Assembly (NCBI GenBank): GCA_027922465.2
Contig: BQMF02000479.1
Location: 248,001 to 312,000, forward strand
Direction of reading: 5' to 3'
Length of the DNA stretch: 64,000 bases
Source: Turritopsis dohrnii
Lineage: Eukaryota > Cnidaria > Hydrozoa > Anthoathecata > Oceaniidae
Part shown: positions 47,201 to 58,545 of the stretch, piece after piece
Layout: each line of letters begins with the position of its first letter
Position numbering within the stretch: the first letter of the stretch is position 1
Notes under the pieces: generated by a model
The model's database searches: none
What the model saw: the letters and a program-made list of their open reading frames with translations, nothing else
What the model was told of the DNA's origin: nothing
Made by a program: the position numbers and the translations under genes

Positions 47201-49358
47201 CAAGTTTAAAAGGAGATACACGAGATCGACGGGGAAGCAGTTTCAAAGTTTCAATCAAGGAGATACTCCAGTTGTTCGCGATTGGGGAAAGTTCTTGAAA
47301 GAAAGTACTAACAAAGATCAACTGTTCACTTTGCTTGCAGAGAAAATAACATCCGAAAGAAGTGACTGCAAAGTTGTTGTTTCTACAAACGGAGAAAACG
47401 TCATCTCTTCAGCCACTCTTACTACAACTGATCTTTCTCGATGCAACCACGAGGAAGCAGACACTAGAATGTTTCTGCACGTAAAGAACATATCAGATGC
47501 TGGTCATCAGAAGATATCAATAAAAACAGTCGACACAGATGTGGTGGTGATTGCGATTGGCTTATTTGATCAACTTAACGTGGCAGAGTTGTGGATTGAA
47601 TTTGGCAATGGTATTCATCTACGGTGGTTTCCAATTCATGTTTATGCAGCGAAGCTCGGGAAGAAGATGTGCCAAGCTTTACTTGTTTGGTTTGCATTTA
47701 CAAGATGCGATACCGTATCAGCATTCCACGGACGAGGCAAGAAGATAACATGGAACGTGTTGAAGTCATATCCACCCGTATGGGATACATTTACAAGGTT
47801 TGTATTTTGTATTTAAAATAATTGAGTCTAAATTCTACAAAAATGTGTCGGTCTTTTTTCGTATATTTGTTTAACTAACGAAACGTTTACCAACTTTTAG
47901 ACTGGAGGACCTTGAAAGACCTGAAGATTTAGCAGAGCAAGATATCAAAACGATTGAAAGATACGTTGTGTTGTTTTACGATCGAGGTTGTGGCCTTGAA
48001 TCTGTCAATGAATGCCGAAGATCCCTCTTCATAAAGAAGAATCGTACGAGTGACAACCTTCCACCGACACGTGATGCATTAATACAGCATATAAAACGAG
48101 CAACTTGTCAAGGAGGGTAAGAATTCACTGTTTACTCTTAACCAACTATTCCTCTACTACAATTTTTTTACAATACAATTTTAATTAATTTAGGTTGATC
48201 TGGCGGAGGTCGTTGCAAAGACAGCTAGTGTTTGACCCTAACGATTGGGGATGGCGTGCAACAGAAGAAACAATTTCTCCACTTTGGATGACGCTACCTG
48301 AGGCAGCAAAGTCATGTCGTGAACTTATCAAGTGTGGCTGCAAAGGCGAATGTACGCGTTGTAAATGTAAACGACATAATCTTAAATGTACCGAACTCTG
48401 TAAATGCTCTGGAGATTGCACTAACCAACCTTAAATTTTCTTTACTTATTTATTTGATAATTATAATAGTTAACATCTAAATTTTTCACCGGTTCTTTCC
48501 CGTAAAAAACGCAAGATTACATCATTTAATATGAAAAGACGTGTACAATAAATATAAAGTTATTCTTTTTGATACAAAAACCCAATGAAATAAACTTTTC
48601 GTAGCTTTCAAGGGGTATTTATTTATTTATTTATTTATTAAACGAATATTTTTACAGGGTAAAAAGACTCAGAAATGAATAAAATATATACAATTCTGTT
48701 TTCAATGTCCGTAATGTTTATGAATAACAGATATTTTCGACAGATCTTTGGAAGGCATTTTAAAGTATTTATTACATAGTAAAAACTTCTGAGTATATTT
48801 GTATCTTTTCTTTTTTATTATCTTTTATGTATTGTTAGAATTAAATTTTCATAAATACATTTTATTATTTCCCATAGACCCGTTATTAGGAAAAACACAT
48901 TAAGGTCTTCGCCAAGTAATTTTTCCAGTGCTATCAGGTGGCTGTGTAATAAGCCTGCAACTATTACATTTGACGGAGATTTTTACTACATTTAACGGAG
49001 TTACTCGTTTGTCGTAGAAAATATACTACATTTGACGATGTAACAAATGTAATGGGAATGTTTAAGCAGGTCAAATACCTGTTATTCTGTTATTGTTAAA
49101 GGTGTCTTGAACTCATTGATTTAATTGGGACACAAACAATATAGTCCTCAGTGAAGGACACGATTATGATGTGGTCAAAATCATTTTTTAAGTAAACTTT
49201 TCAGTTCTAACCGGCTCGTGAGTTGTGGCAGTCAATTGAATTTAGAACGCTGAAAATATATATGTACACACATGATTTTCACAAAATCTTAAGTTGTAAT
49301 GTGCTACCTAAATGTTAACACTGCGCATGGGCAACTTGGATTCTATTATATGGCCAAA
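44247..49358. mobile_element. Large interspersed repeat, copy II, carrying a gene
   Basis: This is the paralogue of 36178-40310, with matching outer parts and an inner 4-kb segment that copy I lacks. The inner segment holds the HEEADTR/CXC gene. A full copy with a gene and a shorter copy without it is the usual pattern of an autonomous transposon and its deleted derivative. Clear terminal inverted repeats were not found, so the superfamily is unknown. Confidence 0.5.
45441..48434 (+). pseudogene. HEEADTR-motif / CXC-domain protein, frameshifted, repeat-borne
   Basis: Coding runs in two frames: 45441 to about 46120, then 46110-47000, 47030-47260 and 47260-47797, with single-base shifts between them (for example LLSF moving to RAYELGDFQM near 46115). 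Two GT-AG introns follow (47798-47900 and 48117-48193). Motifs: TADQPVYALGKK, GPLHIEMAFLS, GIDQAHEQNNK, then NHEEADTRMFLH and KTVDTDVVVIA with FAFTRCDTVSAFHG. The HEEADTR...DTD pattern resembles PIN/FEN-like nuclease acids (inference). The C-terminus is a CXC (tesmin/TSO1) zinc domain: CGCKGECTRCKCKRHNLKC. Multi-copy relatives exist in cnidarian and other invertebrate genomes, from memory. Several shifts mark this as a dead copy unless the assembly has indel errors. Confidence 0.65.
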
Positions 49359-49590
49359 CACTTGAAAAATTATTTAATGAAGAACTTTGTGCAAGTGTAG
49401 CCTGAATTAATTGTTTTTTCTGCGCATGCGCGATAGCTCTTGAAAAGTTTCTTGGAGAAGACCTTGATGTGATTTGAATAATTATGGCTCATTTCAACTT
49501 TCAAGACGTTTATTATATTTGACGTAGGTTTACTAAATTTAGCGAAATGTAATACATTTGTCGTTGATTTTACTACATTTGTCTGTCTAA
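48950..49590. repeat. TACATTTGACG motif clusters
   Basis: Variants of CTACATTTGACG occur near 48965, 48987 and 49025 and again near 49509, 49550 and 49570, on either side of the repeat block 49044-49358. They could be subterminal sites of an element. No coding signal. Confidence 0.45.
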
Positions 49591-50680
49591 CACCCCATAG
49601 CTGCAATTATCACATATTTATAATATCACATGGTCATAGTTGTATGACGTTTTTGGAGATGTTTGAATAACAGGTACTGTCAATTGACCTATCAACCCTC
49701 GCTCAAATTTCACTTGGATTAGAGTTTTTTGATATCATTTTTTGAACATACTTGGAACGCGTATATCAAATTACATTTTTAGCTAGTTGATCAAGCTGGT
49801 CAGGCCTCGTGCAAAGATTAAAGTTTTATAATGGCTTCAGTGTGCTTGAGTAGTAAAAACTGCGTTATGATGCTATGTTCCCACTTGTCAGTTCCAATAC
49901 ATCCAAAGTAAGTGCGCCTTACAGGACTTGCAATCAAAGGACTTTCCCATTTGTTTTGTTATTAATGAAATTGAGTAAAAGAACAAGCAATGGCGAAAAA
50001 GGTCGTCGGACGAAAATTTGTACCGACGAAAAATTTCTTCGAAGTAGTGAAGTAGTTGCGACTTCACTATTCTATTCAATTTAGAGGTAAATTTCAGATT
50101 TTTCTGAGGGAAATTTCAAATCGGCGGGAAATATGAGATTGGTTTCCGTCAACCGTCAATTTAATTTCAACCGACCACGTGATTTGATTTCTGTACTCTG
50201 TTGTGATAAACAATTTCTGTTTTGCTTTCCTTGTTAAATTTGAAAGAAAGTAATTGTGTACTGGAATAAAAAGAATTTTCAGATTCCTTAGTCTGATATT
50301 CTTGGCGTATAGAACGAAGTCACTTGGTTGATACATTTAAAATTGGGAAGGCAAACAGTTCGGTTCACCACTCTAGAAAGACCAATCGATCGCCAGTGAC
50401 CTGGTGGGAATTCGTAGTCATTTTTTTATGAAAGTAAAATCAGTAAGAAGTTGAAATCTTTTATTTACAACTATTTACAAAACGAAATATTTAGAGACAT
50501 CTTCCAGTTTCAAGGAGCTTACTTCTTCTGCGTACCTTATTACATGAAATGTGTAAAGCAAGTAATTAAGGCGAATTTGAAAATTTATATGTAATGTAAT
50601 TGCCCCCGCAGCGAGCGTAAGCGAGCGAGGAGGCATAGTAGTTTCACGAGATAGGCGAATGTCAGTTTCCGATTTTGTTC

Positions 50681-50682
<2 letters not shown>
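49591..50682. other. Gene-free interval
   Basis: No gene is supported. A GC-richer phrase, CCCCCGCAGCGAGCGTAAGC, near 50605 stands out from the AT-rich surroundings and may be part of another repeat. Confidence 0.3.
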
Positions 50683-50726
<44 letters not shown>

Positions 50727-50730
50727 CCAT
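50683..50730. repeat. (CAT)n microsatellite, left
   Basis: About 15 uninterrupted CAT/ATC units, directly followed by the first GTTGCAWTACCGAAC-type motif (in reverse at 50741). Confidence 0.9.
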
Positions 50731-50740
50731 GTAGAAACCT

Positions 50741-52553
50741 GTTCGGTAACGCAACTTAGTGTCGGCTGACATAGATTACTGCTTTCCGTAATGGAAATAC
50801 AGCGTAATTACTTCAAATCAAATATAAATCAGCAACCAGGATATTAAGTGTGTAAACCATGCCATTTGGATTTTTGCTAGGTTGCGTATACGTTAAATAT
50901 GACACAAACAGAATTTGTCAGTTGCATTACCGAATCATTTAATTACAACCTAAGTTGTAAACGTGTTCAAAAAATGCTGAAGTCGTATGTCTGGTATCTT
51001 CTAACTGTGTCCATTTCACTACAAAAACCTTAGTTTCACTCTATCATAAAACCGCAAATCATTATCAAAGTCAATGAAACGACAGTGGAGAAGATCCAGT
51101 AGATTTACCTATCTCTAACTTAACCTTAGCTTCTGAAGGCATCTAGGATACAAAAAATATTTTTTTTCGAGAAAAAAACACTTAATGTGGCTAAAATGAT
51201 GGTTGGCAGGCGTGTGTAGCAAAAAATGATAAAGACATATGAAAATAACCATTTTATCACCGAAATGTGGCTATTTAATGGTAAATTAAAATAGAATTTC
51301 AGTATAGTAGCCATTTTCTTTAGGCCCATATGACTTTGTTTTTGGAGGAAATGACAATATCAGGTTACTCCTTTATCACACAAGGATGGAAGTTTGACAT
51401 TGCTGCGGAATGGTTGGCACTTGCAATGATTATTGCAAGTAAAATGAATTTGAAAAATTAGATTTCTTTGTTCGGTAAAGCAACATTTTTTATATAATCG
51501 TACGATTTTGCGGTGCTGCATCTTCTGTAAGGGAAATAATTAACATGCCTGGACTCTCTAACTAGGGAAGTGTTCAAAAACGTACCTATATTGATATTTT
51601 CTCCGTTGAACGCTATGGGTTTCGCAAATACATGTTTCTTAAAGTAATTGCGTTACGTTACCGAATTTTTGAATTATTTTTGCAATTCCGCCATAAAATT
51701 TAGAGGAAACCCTTTAGTCGTTCTTTGCTTTACTGCTTGAGCTTACCTAAAGTCTAGTTTGACATTTGCTTCTTGGGAACAGATAATAAAAGCACTTTTA
51801 AAGAAAGTTGCAATACCGAACTATACAAAGTTGCTTTACCGAACAAAAATAAAAGCGATTTTGTATGTAAGTCGGACTTACATACAAAATCGCTTTTAAT
51901 GATTCACTATGTAACTCAGTACTTTTTTAAGTTCCTTTCCGACTACATTCAAATGTTTTGTAACAAATATTTAAAAGAAAAAAATGCAATTGTGAAAACG
52001 GTTATTAAAAAAGTCATTAATTTTGCTAAGGAAATGCAATCAAGAAAAAACTTAACAAAGATTACAGCCAAATATTTACTGGGACAAATCAAAATCGTAT
52101 ACTTTTTACTGATTGTATAACAAGAAATCTTTGAAATAATTGAAACTACATAACAGACCCTAAGAATTTGTCCATTTTAAAGCACTTTTTATAAAGACAA
52201 ATTTTATAACAAGAATTTTTCTTTTGGCATCATGATTTTGTAATTGAGACTAAAAACATGGTGGGATTTTACATTCCACCTGCTGTTCAAAAGGCATAAC
52301 TTAATAAAGGTTCATAGTAAAAGAAGCCTGAGCGAGGCAATTATATACTTGTATTGAATTGAGATACAAAACTGAATTTCTTAAATCATTCAATTTTGTC
52401 AATAAACTACATAAAATTGTTAGAACTTTCCCTTTATTTCGCTAACAAATCGTTTCTAAGTCATTGATTGACAAATGGAATTTATGGAATAGCTTGTGAG
52501 TCCCTAAAAAATAGCGTTACAATACCGAACTATTCAAGGTTTCATTTCCGAAC
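50741..52553. repeat. Dispersed GTTGCAWTACCGAAC motifs, left cluster
   Basis: Copies lie at 50741-50755 (reverse), 50921-50934, 51470-51484 (reverse), 51652-51665, 51807-51821, 51830-51844, 52516-52530 and 52539-52553. The last four form two pairs spaced 23 bp. The same motif forms a tight array at 63458-63596. No gene is seen within; one 115-codon frame (51773-52120) has low-complexity Lys/Ile/Phe content and is not called. Confidence 0.7.
51850..51898. repeat. Near-perfect 49-bp palindrome
   Basis: Two 24-bp arms (TAAAAGCGATTTTGTATGTA + AGTC and its complement) are separated by a single G. It directly follows a motif pair of the left cluster. It could form a cruciform or be a protein-binding or recombination site. 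A fold-back sequencing artefact is possible. Confidence 0.85.
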
Positions 52554-54614
52554 AGAATGTCATTTTCTTACAATTTTGCTGGCACATTTAAGACAAAAAT
52601 ATGAAATTAACTTAAAGAAGAAATTTAGCGAGAAGAATTTCTTGCGGAAGAAATTTTCGCGAATTGACGAAAATTTAAACGTTTTTCAGAAGAAATTTCT
52701 TCCCTTAAGGTATTCCAAGTAATAGTAGTTGTATGACTTTGAGGGCAACTTCGAATACATATTTATTTATTTTAACGCTTCTCAAAATCGCCCGAATGTA
52801 GTGAACGTATTGAGCAATTTTGTACTGATCTGTAATCAGTCATATAGCCAAATAGCCTCTGCGAAAATCTGGGGAAGATATTGAGTTTTACAGCATATTT
52901 TCACAATAAATGTGCTAGAGGCTATGTGCTTTAAATGTATTTCAGAATTCAGTAAGAGACAGGCAGCACGAAACAGTAGCAAGCAAGAGCTATAAATATG
53001 TTTGGGAAGCTTTTGGTTGATGAAGTTGCTTTATTGAATCAGTTCATTTTACTTAGTCGATTTTCCTCTATAAGTGGATGCTTAATATGAGATGGTTTAT
53101 CGATTATTGAAGAATCTGCTTAAAATGTCATAATTGTTCAGACACTGCTAAGACCTCAGTTCTGAAAATGTCTTTCGTAACCAGCAACCGTACTTTTGCA
53201 AGGACAAATTAAAATCTTAATTGCAAAATTTTATAAGAACAATGAAGCTGAAATTATGCTATGAAATATATAATAATCTTTATAGTAGTTTTAATTTATT
53301 TATTTATTTATTTTTATTGAGGGACTTTCAAAACAATGGAATTACAGTTGACTCCCTTTAAGTTAGAATCTATAGGGAGATAAAAAAATTGGTGCTAGCC
53401 TACGAATGTATTGTAATTCTTCGAGAAAATCCTACTTATCAAAATTAGGGGTAAAATAGAGGTACACAATGGGATCCAGTTAAGCATACCAACATAATTA
53501 CTACACTTTATATTCCATGACGTATCTGGTAGTCATCATGGAACAATTAAGCTCCAACTGAACCAAAAGGGTTATTTTCACAATAGAATATTGAATCTTA
53601 TCTTCCACCTATCCAACCACATATGGACAGCTTCAAATGTATCGGAACTCCTTTTCTTTTTATTTCAAAATTTGGGACACATTGGTTTCAACGGAAATGA
53701 ACAGGTTTATCGTCGTACAGATTTTTTCATATCAATCAATTTTTGGTTATTGCCTGAACGGACAGTTTGTTTTTTGAAAATTGAACGAAACTTTTAAGTA
53801 GAATTATCCGGTTTCAAATATTTTAAATGGAGTAACAGTGAAAAGACGAATTTGTCTGATGGGGCAAAAAATTTGGTACGACTTGGCAAAAGTCAAGCAT
53901 ATACTGGCTATGATTTAACTGAAGACAATTGGCAAGTAAATGGTGGGGTGGAATGGTCCGGATTTATTCAGGGTAAGACCATCGGACGGTAAGACAGGAG
54001 TCAATTGTGTTTTCAAATACTAAGAGATACTTTAACATAATATTCTCGTGCTCCTCAAAATTGTCATAAGTACAAATATCAGTCATGATCTGATAATAAA
54101 CTTCCGTGTGAAAAAATAACCATTACACCCTTCCTGAATTCATTGTTATTGCTGTATTCTTGACCAAATGAAACACGATTTGATGTGCACTTTTACTGTT
54201 CAAGAATTTTTCACCTGTAGATTTTGCACACAAAGCGGGAGGATTTTGGTAGTTAACAGCCAAAGTTATGTAATTTAAAAATTCAAAATCGGAACCGGTG
54301 AAAAGACAAAAGAAAAACAGAAGAAAAAACTAAGAAGCTAAAAGAAACTAAAAAGTATCATAAACAACAAATAGCATTCTAAATAAGAAAGCATGTATCC
54401 AGAAGAAAAGTATGTTCGAAAATTCCGTTATCATTTATGTATTTATTCCATTATGCAAAAAGGATTTATAGGACGGTGACATATTACGTTAAACAATTAT
54501 TTCAAGTAACTAAACAACGTTCAAGTACAACGAAAGCAACATCTACTGGATTATAATCAATATAAATCAATTGTTTATATAGATACATAACTCCTTCATT
54601 TTCAAACACAAAAA
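52554..54614. other. Gene-free interval
   Basis: AT-rich sequence with only short open frames and a TTTA-rich tract near 53293-53313. No supported gene. Confidence 0.35.
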
Positions 54615-57414
54615 CTATGTTTTTTTAAGTCTGTAACGCTGTCTCTCGTATCGGATTTTTGCGACAATTTGACCATCAGTGAAGTTCCATAGTCTCTGTC
54701 GAGCTGTGAAGTGGTTATCTAGGACCTTTGTTATTTCACTTAACGTAACAGAGCGACCACCACGAACTTCTTTCTTAAAAAGATCTTTTATAAATGCCGT
54801 TTGATCTGGGTTGAACGTCACTTTGTTCGCAGCTATGTGATTCTGCTCTTTTAGAATCATTTCTTCTTCTTCTTTTCCACCTTCAAATCGTCCAGCTCGC
54901 TTGAGTTGATGCAGTTTATCATATATCTTCTTTGCTGAGATACCTTTTAACAAGTGGTTTGAAGAAGCCAGCTTTGTAAAAGAAATGACAAGAAAGGAAT
55001 CAAACGATCATCATTTACAAAAAAGTCGCACAGTTGAAAAAAAGTTGGAAAAACTTAATTTGCACATTATTTGCCTGCCCTGTTTATCTAGGGGAGTTTT
55101 ACATAAATCAGTTATGACAGAGTTAACAGATAAACAGATAGGTGACTCAGGGTTAATAAACTTTTTAAAAAAGCTAATAAAATCTGTTACAATTTACCTG
55201 GCGTATTAATGGAATGTGCCATGTTTCTAACGCAGTGTCACCAAACATATCGACGAGTGCTTCCTCTTCTTCCACGGTCCATTTGTGTCTCTGACGTGAC
55301 GAGTATTCGTCAAGAATGTACTCTTCGTCACTGCCTTCCTCCATGTCATCTTTGTTTCTATATTCTTCATTTGATGATGTCTTTTCTGTTTCATTACTTT
55401 CATTACTTATACAACAGCCGTCAATTGGTGCTTCCACATTTGGCTCAGTTTCGAACAGAGCTTTGTCTACCTTCTCTGATGTAGCAGCACACTCTTTCCT
55501 CAGTCGGGTTAGGTGGTAGAACTTTGAACCAGTTTGAGGATTATGTTTCATTAACTGACCCAATTCTTCTTTCATTTCAGGTCTTTCGTCGTAGAAGAAT
55601 GTAAGTAAACTCTTTCTTACAAGCGTTGAGCTGATGCTTTTGCTGCGCTCCATGTCCTCGTTTGGGATGCACTTTAAAAAGAACGAGTTCAATTGTGTAC
55701 TTACGCCCCCAGATGTGAGTGGGCAGCCAGACCACGAGATAAACATTAAAGGTGCTTTCTTCCCAGGCACAGAATTCCTGACGATGTTAACGTATACATC
55801 ACATGCTTCTTTAATCTCTTTCTTGATAATAACTTGGCAGGGACCGTATTTTCTTGCTGTTTTGTGCTTTTTGACTAGCACAACATACTGGCCAGTTGGA
55901 CTGAGTTTCCCGTTACCATATTCGTCTAGTGTCATGTTAGCAACAGCACCAGAGCGTGATATGTTGCTTGTAATGAGATTAAAGAACAAACTATCTCTCA
56001 CGTTTGTGAAAACATCTCGAGTTATTACAAAGTCATTAGGTTTACTTGCATAATTCACTTTGATATTATCAACCGTTTTCATGACATCAATGTAGAACGG
56101 GCTGTTTAAAACTGCACGGAACTCTTCCTTAGAAATGAGGTTGTCTCCGTCCTCCATCATTACGTCGTATTGTCTGAGCTCTTCTTCTGGTCGTAAAGCA
56201 GCGCGCCATTTTGATACTTCATCTCGACAAACCTTCAATTGATCCACCGTCTCCTTCCGGACTGGGAGTGTGTTTGGAACGTTTGGAGTAATCGCCGATC
56301 GAATAAGGAAATCAAAAAAATGGCCTAACGTTAAAAGATAAGATCGGATGGTTCCAGGTTCATATTTTTTTATCACGGCATGTTCCTTAATCCATAAACG
56401 GTCGATTACTTGAAGATCACAAAAATCACTGTAATGATGACTCCCTGTACTAATCACAGAAGACATCCTTTTCAGCTGGTTTGACTCATTAGTAGCATTT
56501 CTCGCATCTTTCTTCCCACCAGAATGACTCATTAGGTATTCCTTGAATACCCGTATGTACTCCCCAAACTCTGGCTCTACCAATTCCTCTTCTTCATCTG
56601 ACACTTCATTGTCACTACTGAACGATTCCTGTTCAGAATCATGACAACAATTAGGATATTGTGTCCCCATTTTTTGCTTTTTCGGATTTGCTTTCTCTGA
56701 AAGAATAGAAACACTTTTTCTCTTCATCGGCAACTTGATTTGGACCACATTATCAACGCAAGGAATTTTCGCTGCCAACATAGCTCTGTACCTCTCAGGA
56801 TCTTTGTATAAGTAGTGAGGACTTTTAGCTAAATGGTCATGAATTCGTCTACATACAATTGCACATATAGGACAAATATATGAGGTGTATTTCCTTGGTT
56901 TCTTGTTTTCCTTATCTGGTTTTTCATCAATTTTGTCACTTCTTTCTTTACGGATATTGAAAACTCCACGAGCTTTTTTAGCTCTTTCAGGACTCCACTT
57001 ATGAACAGTGCGTAGATGCCGCGAAAGATCGATAACCTCTTTATTGCAACCTATTTCAACACACACTACTCGACTTCGGCAAAATTTTTCAGCATTTCCC
57101 TTTGAAATATTGTTGCTTTCAGTGGTTTCGGTAGGTTTTTCTTTAGAACTGTCTTGATTGGAGATGTTTTCTTTCCAAGCAGCAAATATCTAATGGTAAA
57201 TTTGAGCAAATTAATTCATCGAAATTGTATAAACAAATGGGAAATCTAGTGCAGAGCATACTTTTTCAGCCTCTTCCACGTGACCGGCTTCCATCAATTC
57301 TTTCAATGTATTTTGGTAGGTAGCAGTTGATTGTTTACTAGACTCCTTGTTGTTCTTTGCTGCGCTACTTTCGATGAGAGCAGTAGCGGAACTGTTATTT
57401 GAAGCAACTACATC
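54615..57414 (-). CDS. Tyrosine recombinase-like protein with zinc fingers and SANT-like domain (three or more exons)
   Basis: Exons 57414-57262, 57189-55198 and 54971-54615 join in phase 0 with GT-AG introns, giving 833 residues from an unseen 5' start. Two short finger segments (CVEIGCNKEVIDLSRHLRTVH and CPICAIVCRRIHDHLAKSPH) open the large exon. A phage-integrase fold follows: R in SNISRSGAVANM, K in VLVKKHKTARKYGP, STLVRKS (a TxxR box where HxxR is usual) and LMKHNPQTGSKFYHL with the candidate nucleophile Tyr. A SANT-like helix (HKWTVEEEEALVDMF) is split by the last intron and completed by ISAKKIYDKLHQLKRAG. This matches Crypton-type or cnidarian integrase-like proteins. It would be nuclear and act on DNA; activity is unproven. 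It lies downstream of the SET gene in the same orientation. Confidence 0.8.
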
Positions 57415-57760
57415 CTGTGAATGGCTAAAAATATCACTTTTTAATATTTATAGTTATAATAATTTTATGTTTTATCGTTCCTTTAAGAAATTTGAACTTA
57501 CCTTTTCTTTACGTCAGATTGAACGGGTGAAGTTTTCTAGAAAGATGACATTCTTTATACAGAAAACGTTTTCTGATCTGTGCTCAAGATTATTGAAGCA
57601 CTAGGCATAGAATCTTTATTTTTAGTCAAAAAAAACACATCAGACCATGTTTTGTTCAATGATGTAGTATATTTGGGAAATAAAATTCAAGGAATTTATC
57701 TGTAATTTCATAAATGTTTCGTTTTATTTAAATTACTAAAGTTTTATTTTATACGTTAAT

Positions 57761-57921
57761 TTACTGAACGGGTAGAAACTCAATCTTCCCTGCATTACCT
57801 TTCGCAGGAAGAGATTTTCGATTTTCTTTCTTATACTTTAAGCATCTATGTTGTTTCCCGTTACCATAAAAACACAATGTATCACAAGTCTTAGTATGAA
57901 TGAAGTAAGCATCTGTTTCGC
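57761..57921 (-). CDS. Possible terminal exon, cysteine-containing
   Basis: After acceptor ATATTAG an open run encodes ETDAYFIHTKTCDTLCFYGN, then HRCLKYKKENRKSLP, ending in TAA at 57761. It begins with two bases of a split codon. A donor inside the zinc exon (58546-58701, at GTAC/GTTATT) would fit that phase. It may be an alternative last exon of the SET gene. Not recognised. Confidence 0.4.
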
Positions 57922-58545
57922 CTAATATCAAGGCTCATCAGCATGCCTAGGCGCATCATTACCTTGAACGTAATATGGCCGGACATGGACAGACACATTT
58001 CAGGTTTACCAGTTAGGGTTAGTGTTAAGGATCGGGTCATTTGTTATCAACGTTTTACTGACAATCGGCAAAATATGAGAAGTACAAGTATACGCAATGA
58101 AACAATAATTTTAACTATGCCATTACGTGCAATTTCCATAATTTTAAATAAAATAAACGGGTCAGTTGTTTGCTGATTTTAACTGATGCTGGCTACGCCC
58201 CTCTGTCATTGGTATCTGAAGGGTTAATATCTAATGCTTGTAGTAATGAAGAAACAATGACATGTATCTTTTACTTTTGCTGAAGATGTTAAGTGTTAAG
58301 ATCTTAAGATGTTTTGTTAAAATATGATAAACAGTTTAACTTAATACCGCACCTCGGAATCTTTTTCTATTTCTAGGGTATATATATTACAATTGTTTAC
58401 AAAAACATTACTTGCTTAAATATCTAACTTGACTTGCATGTCAAGTTCAACATTTTCGTTAAACGCCATTACAGCATTTATCTAAATAATAATCCAAAAT
58501 TAACAAAACGAAAATGGTCATGTAGCAATTGAATATACGAAGTCC

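Noticed and set aside
51773..52120. 115-codon frame rich in Lys, Ile and Phe
   Set aside because: It spans the palindrome and two copies of the dispersed motif, has biased composition and no splice or domain support.
55634..56053. 139-codon plus-strand frame
   Set aside because: It is antisense to the recombinase exon.
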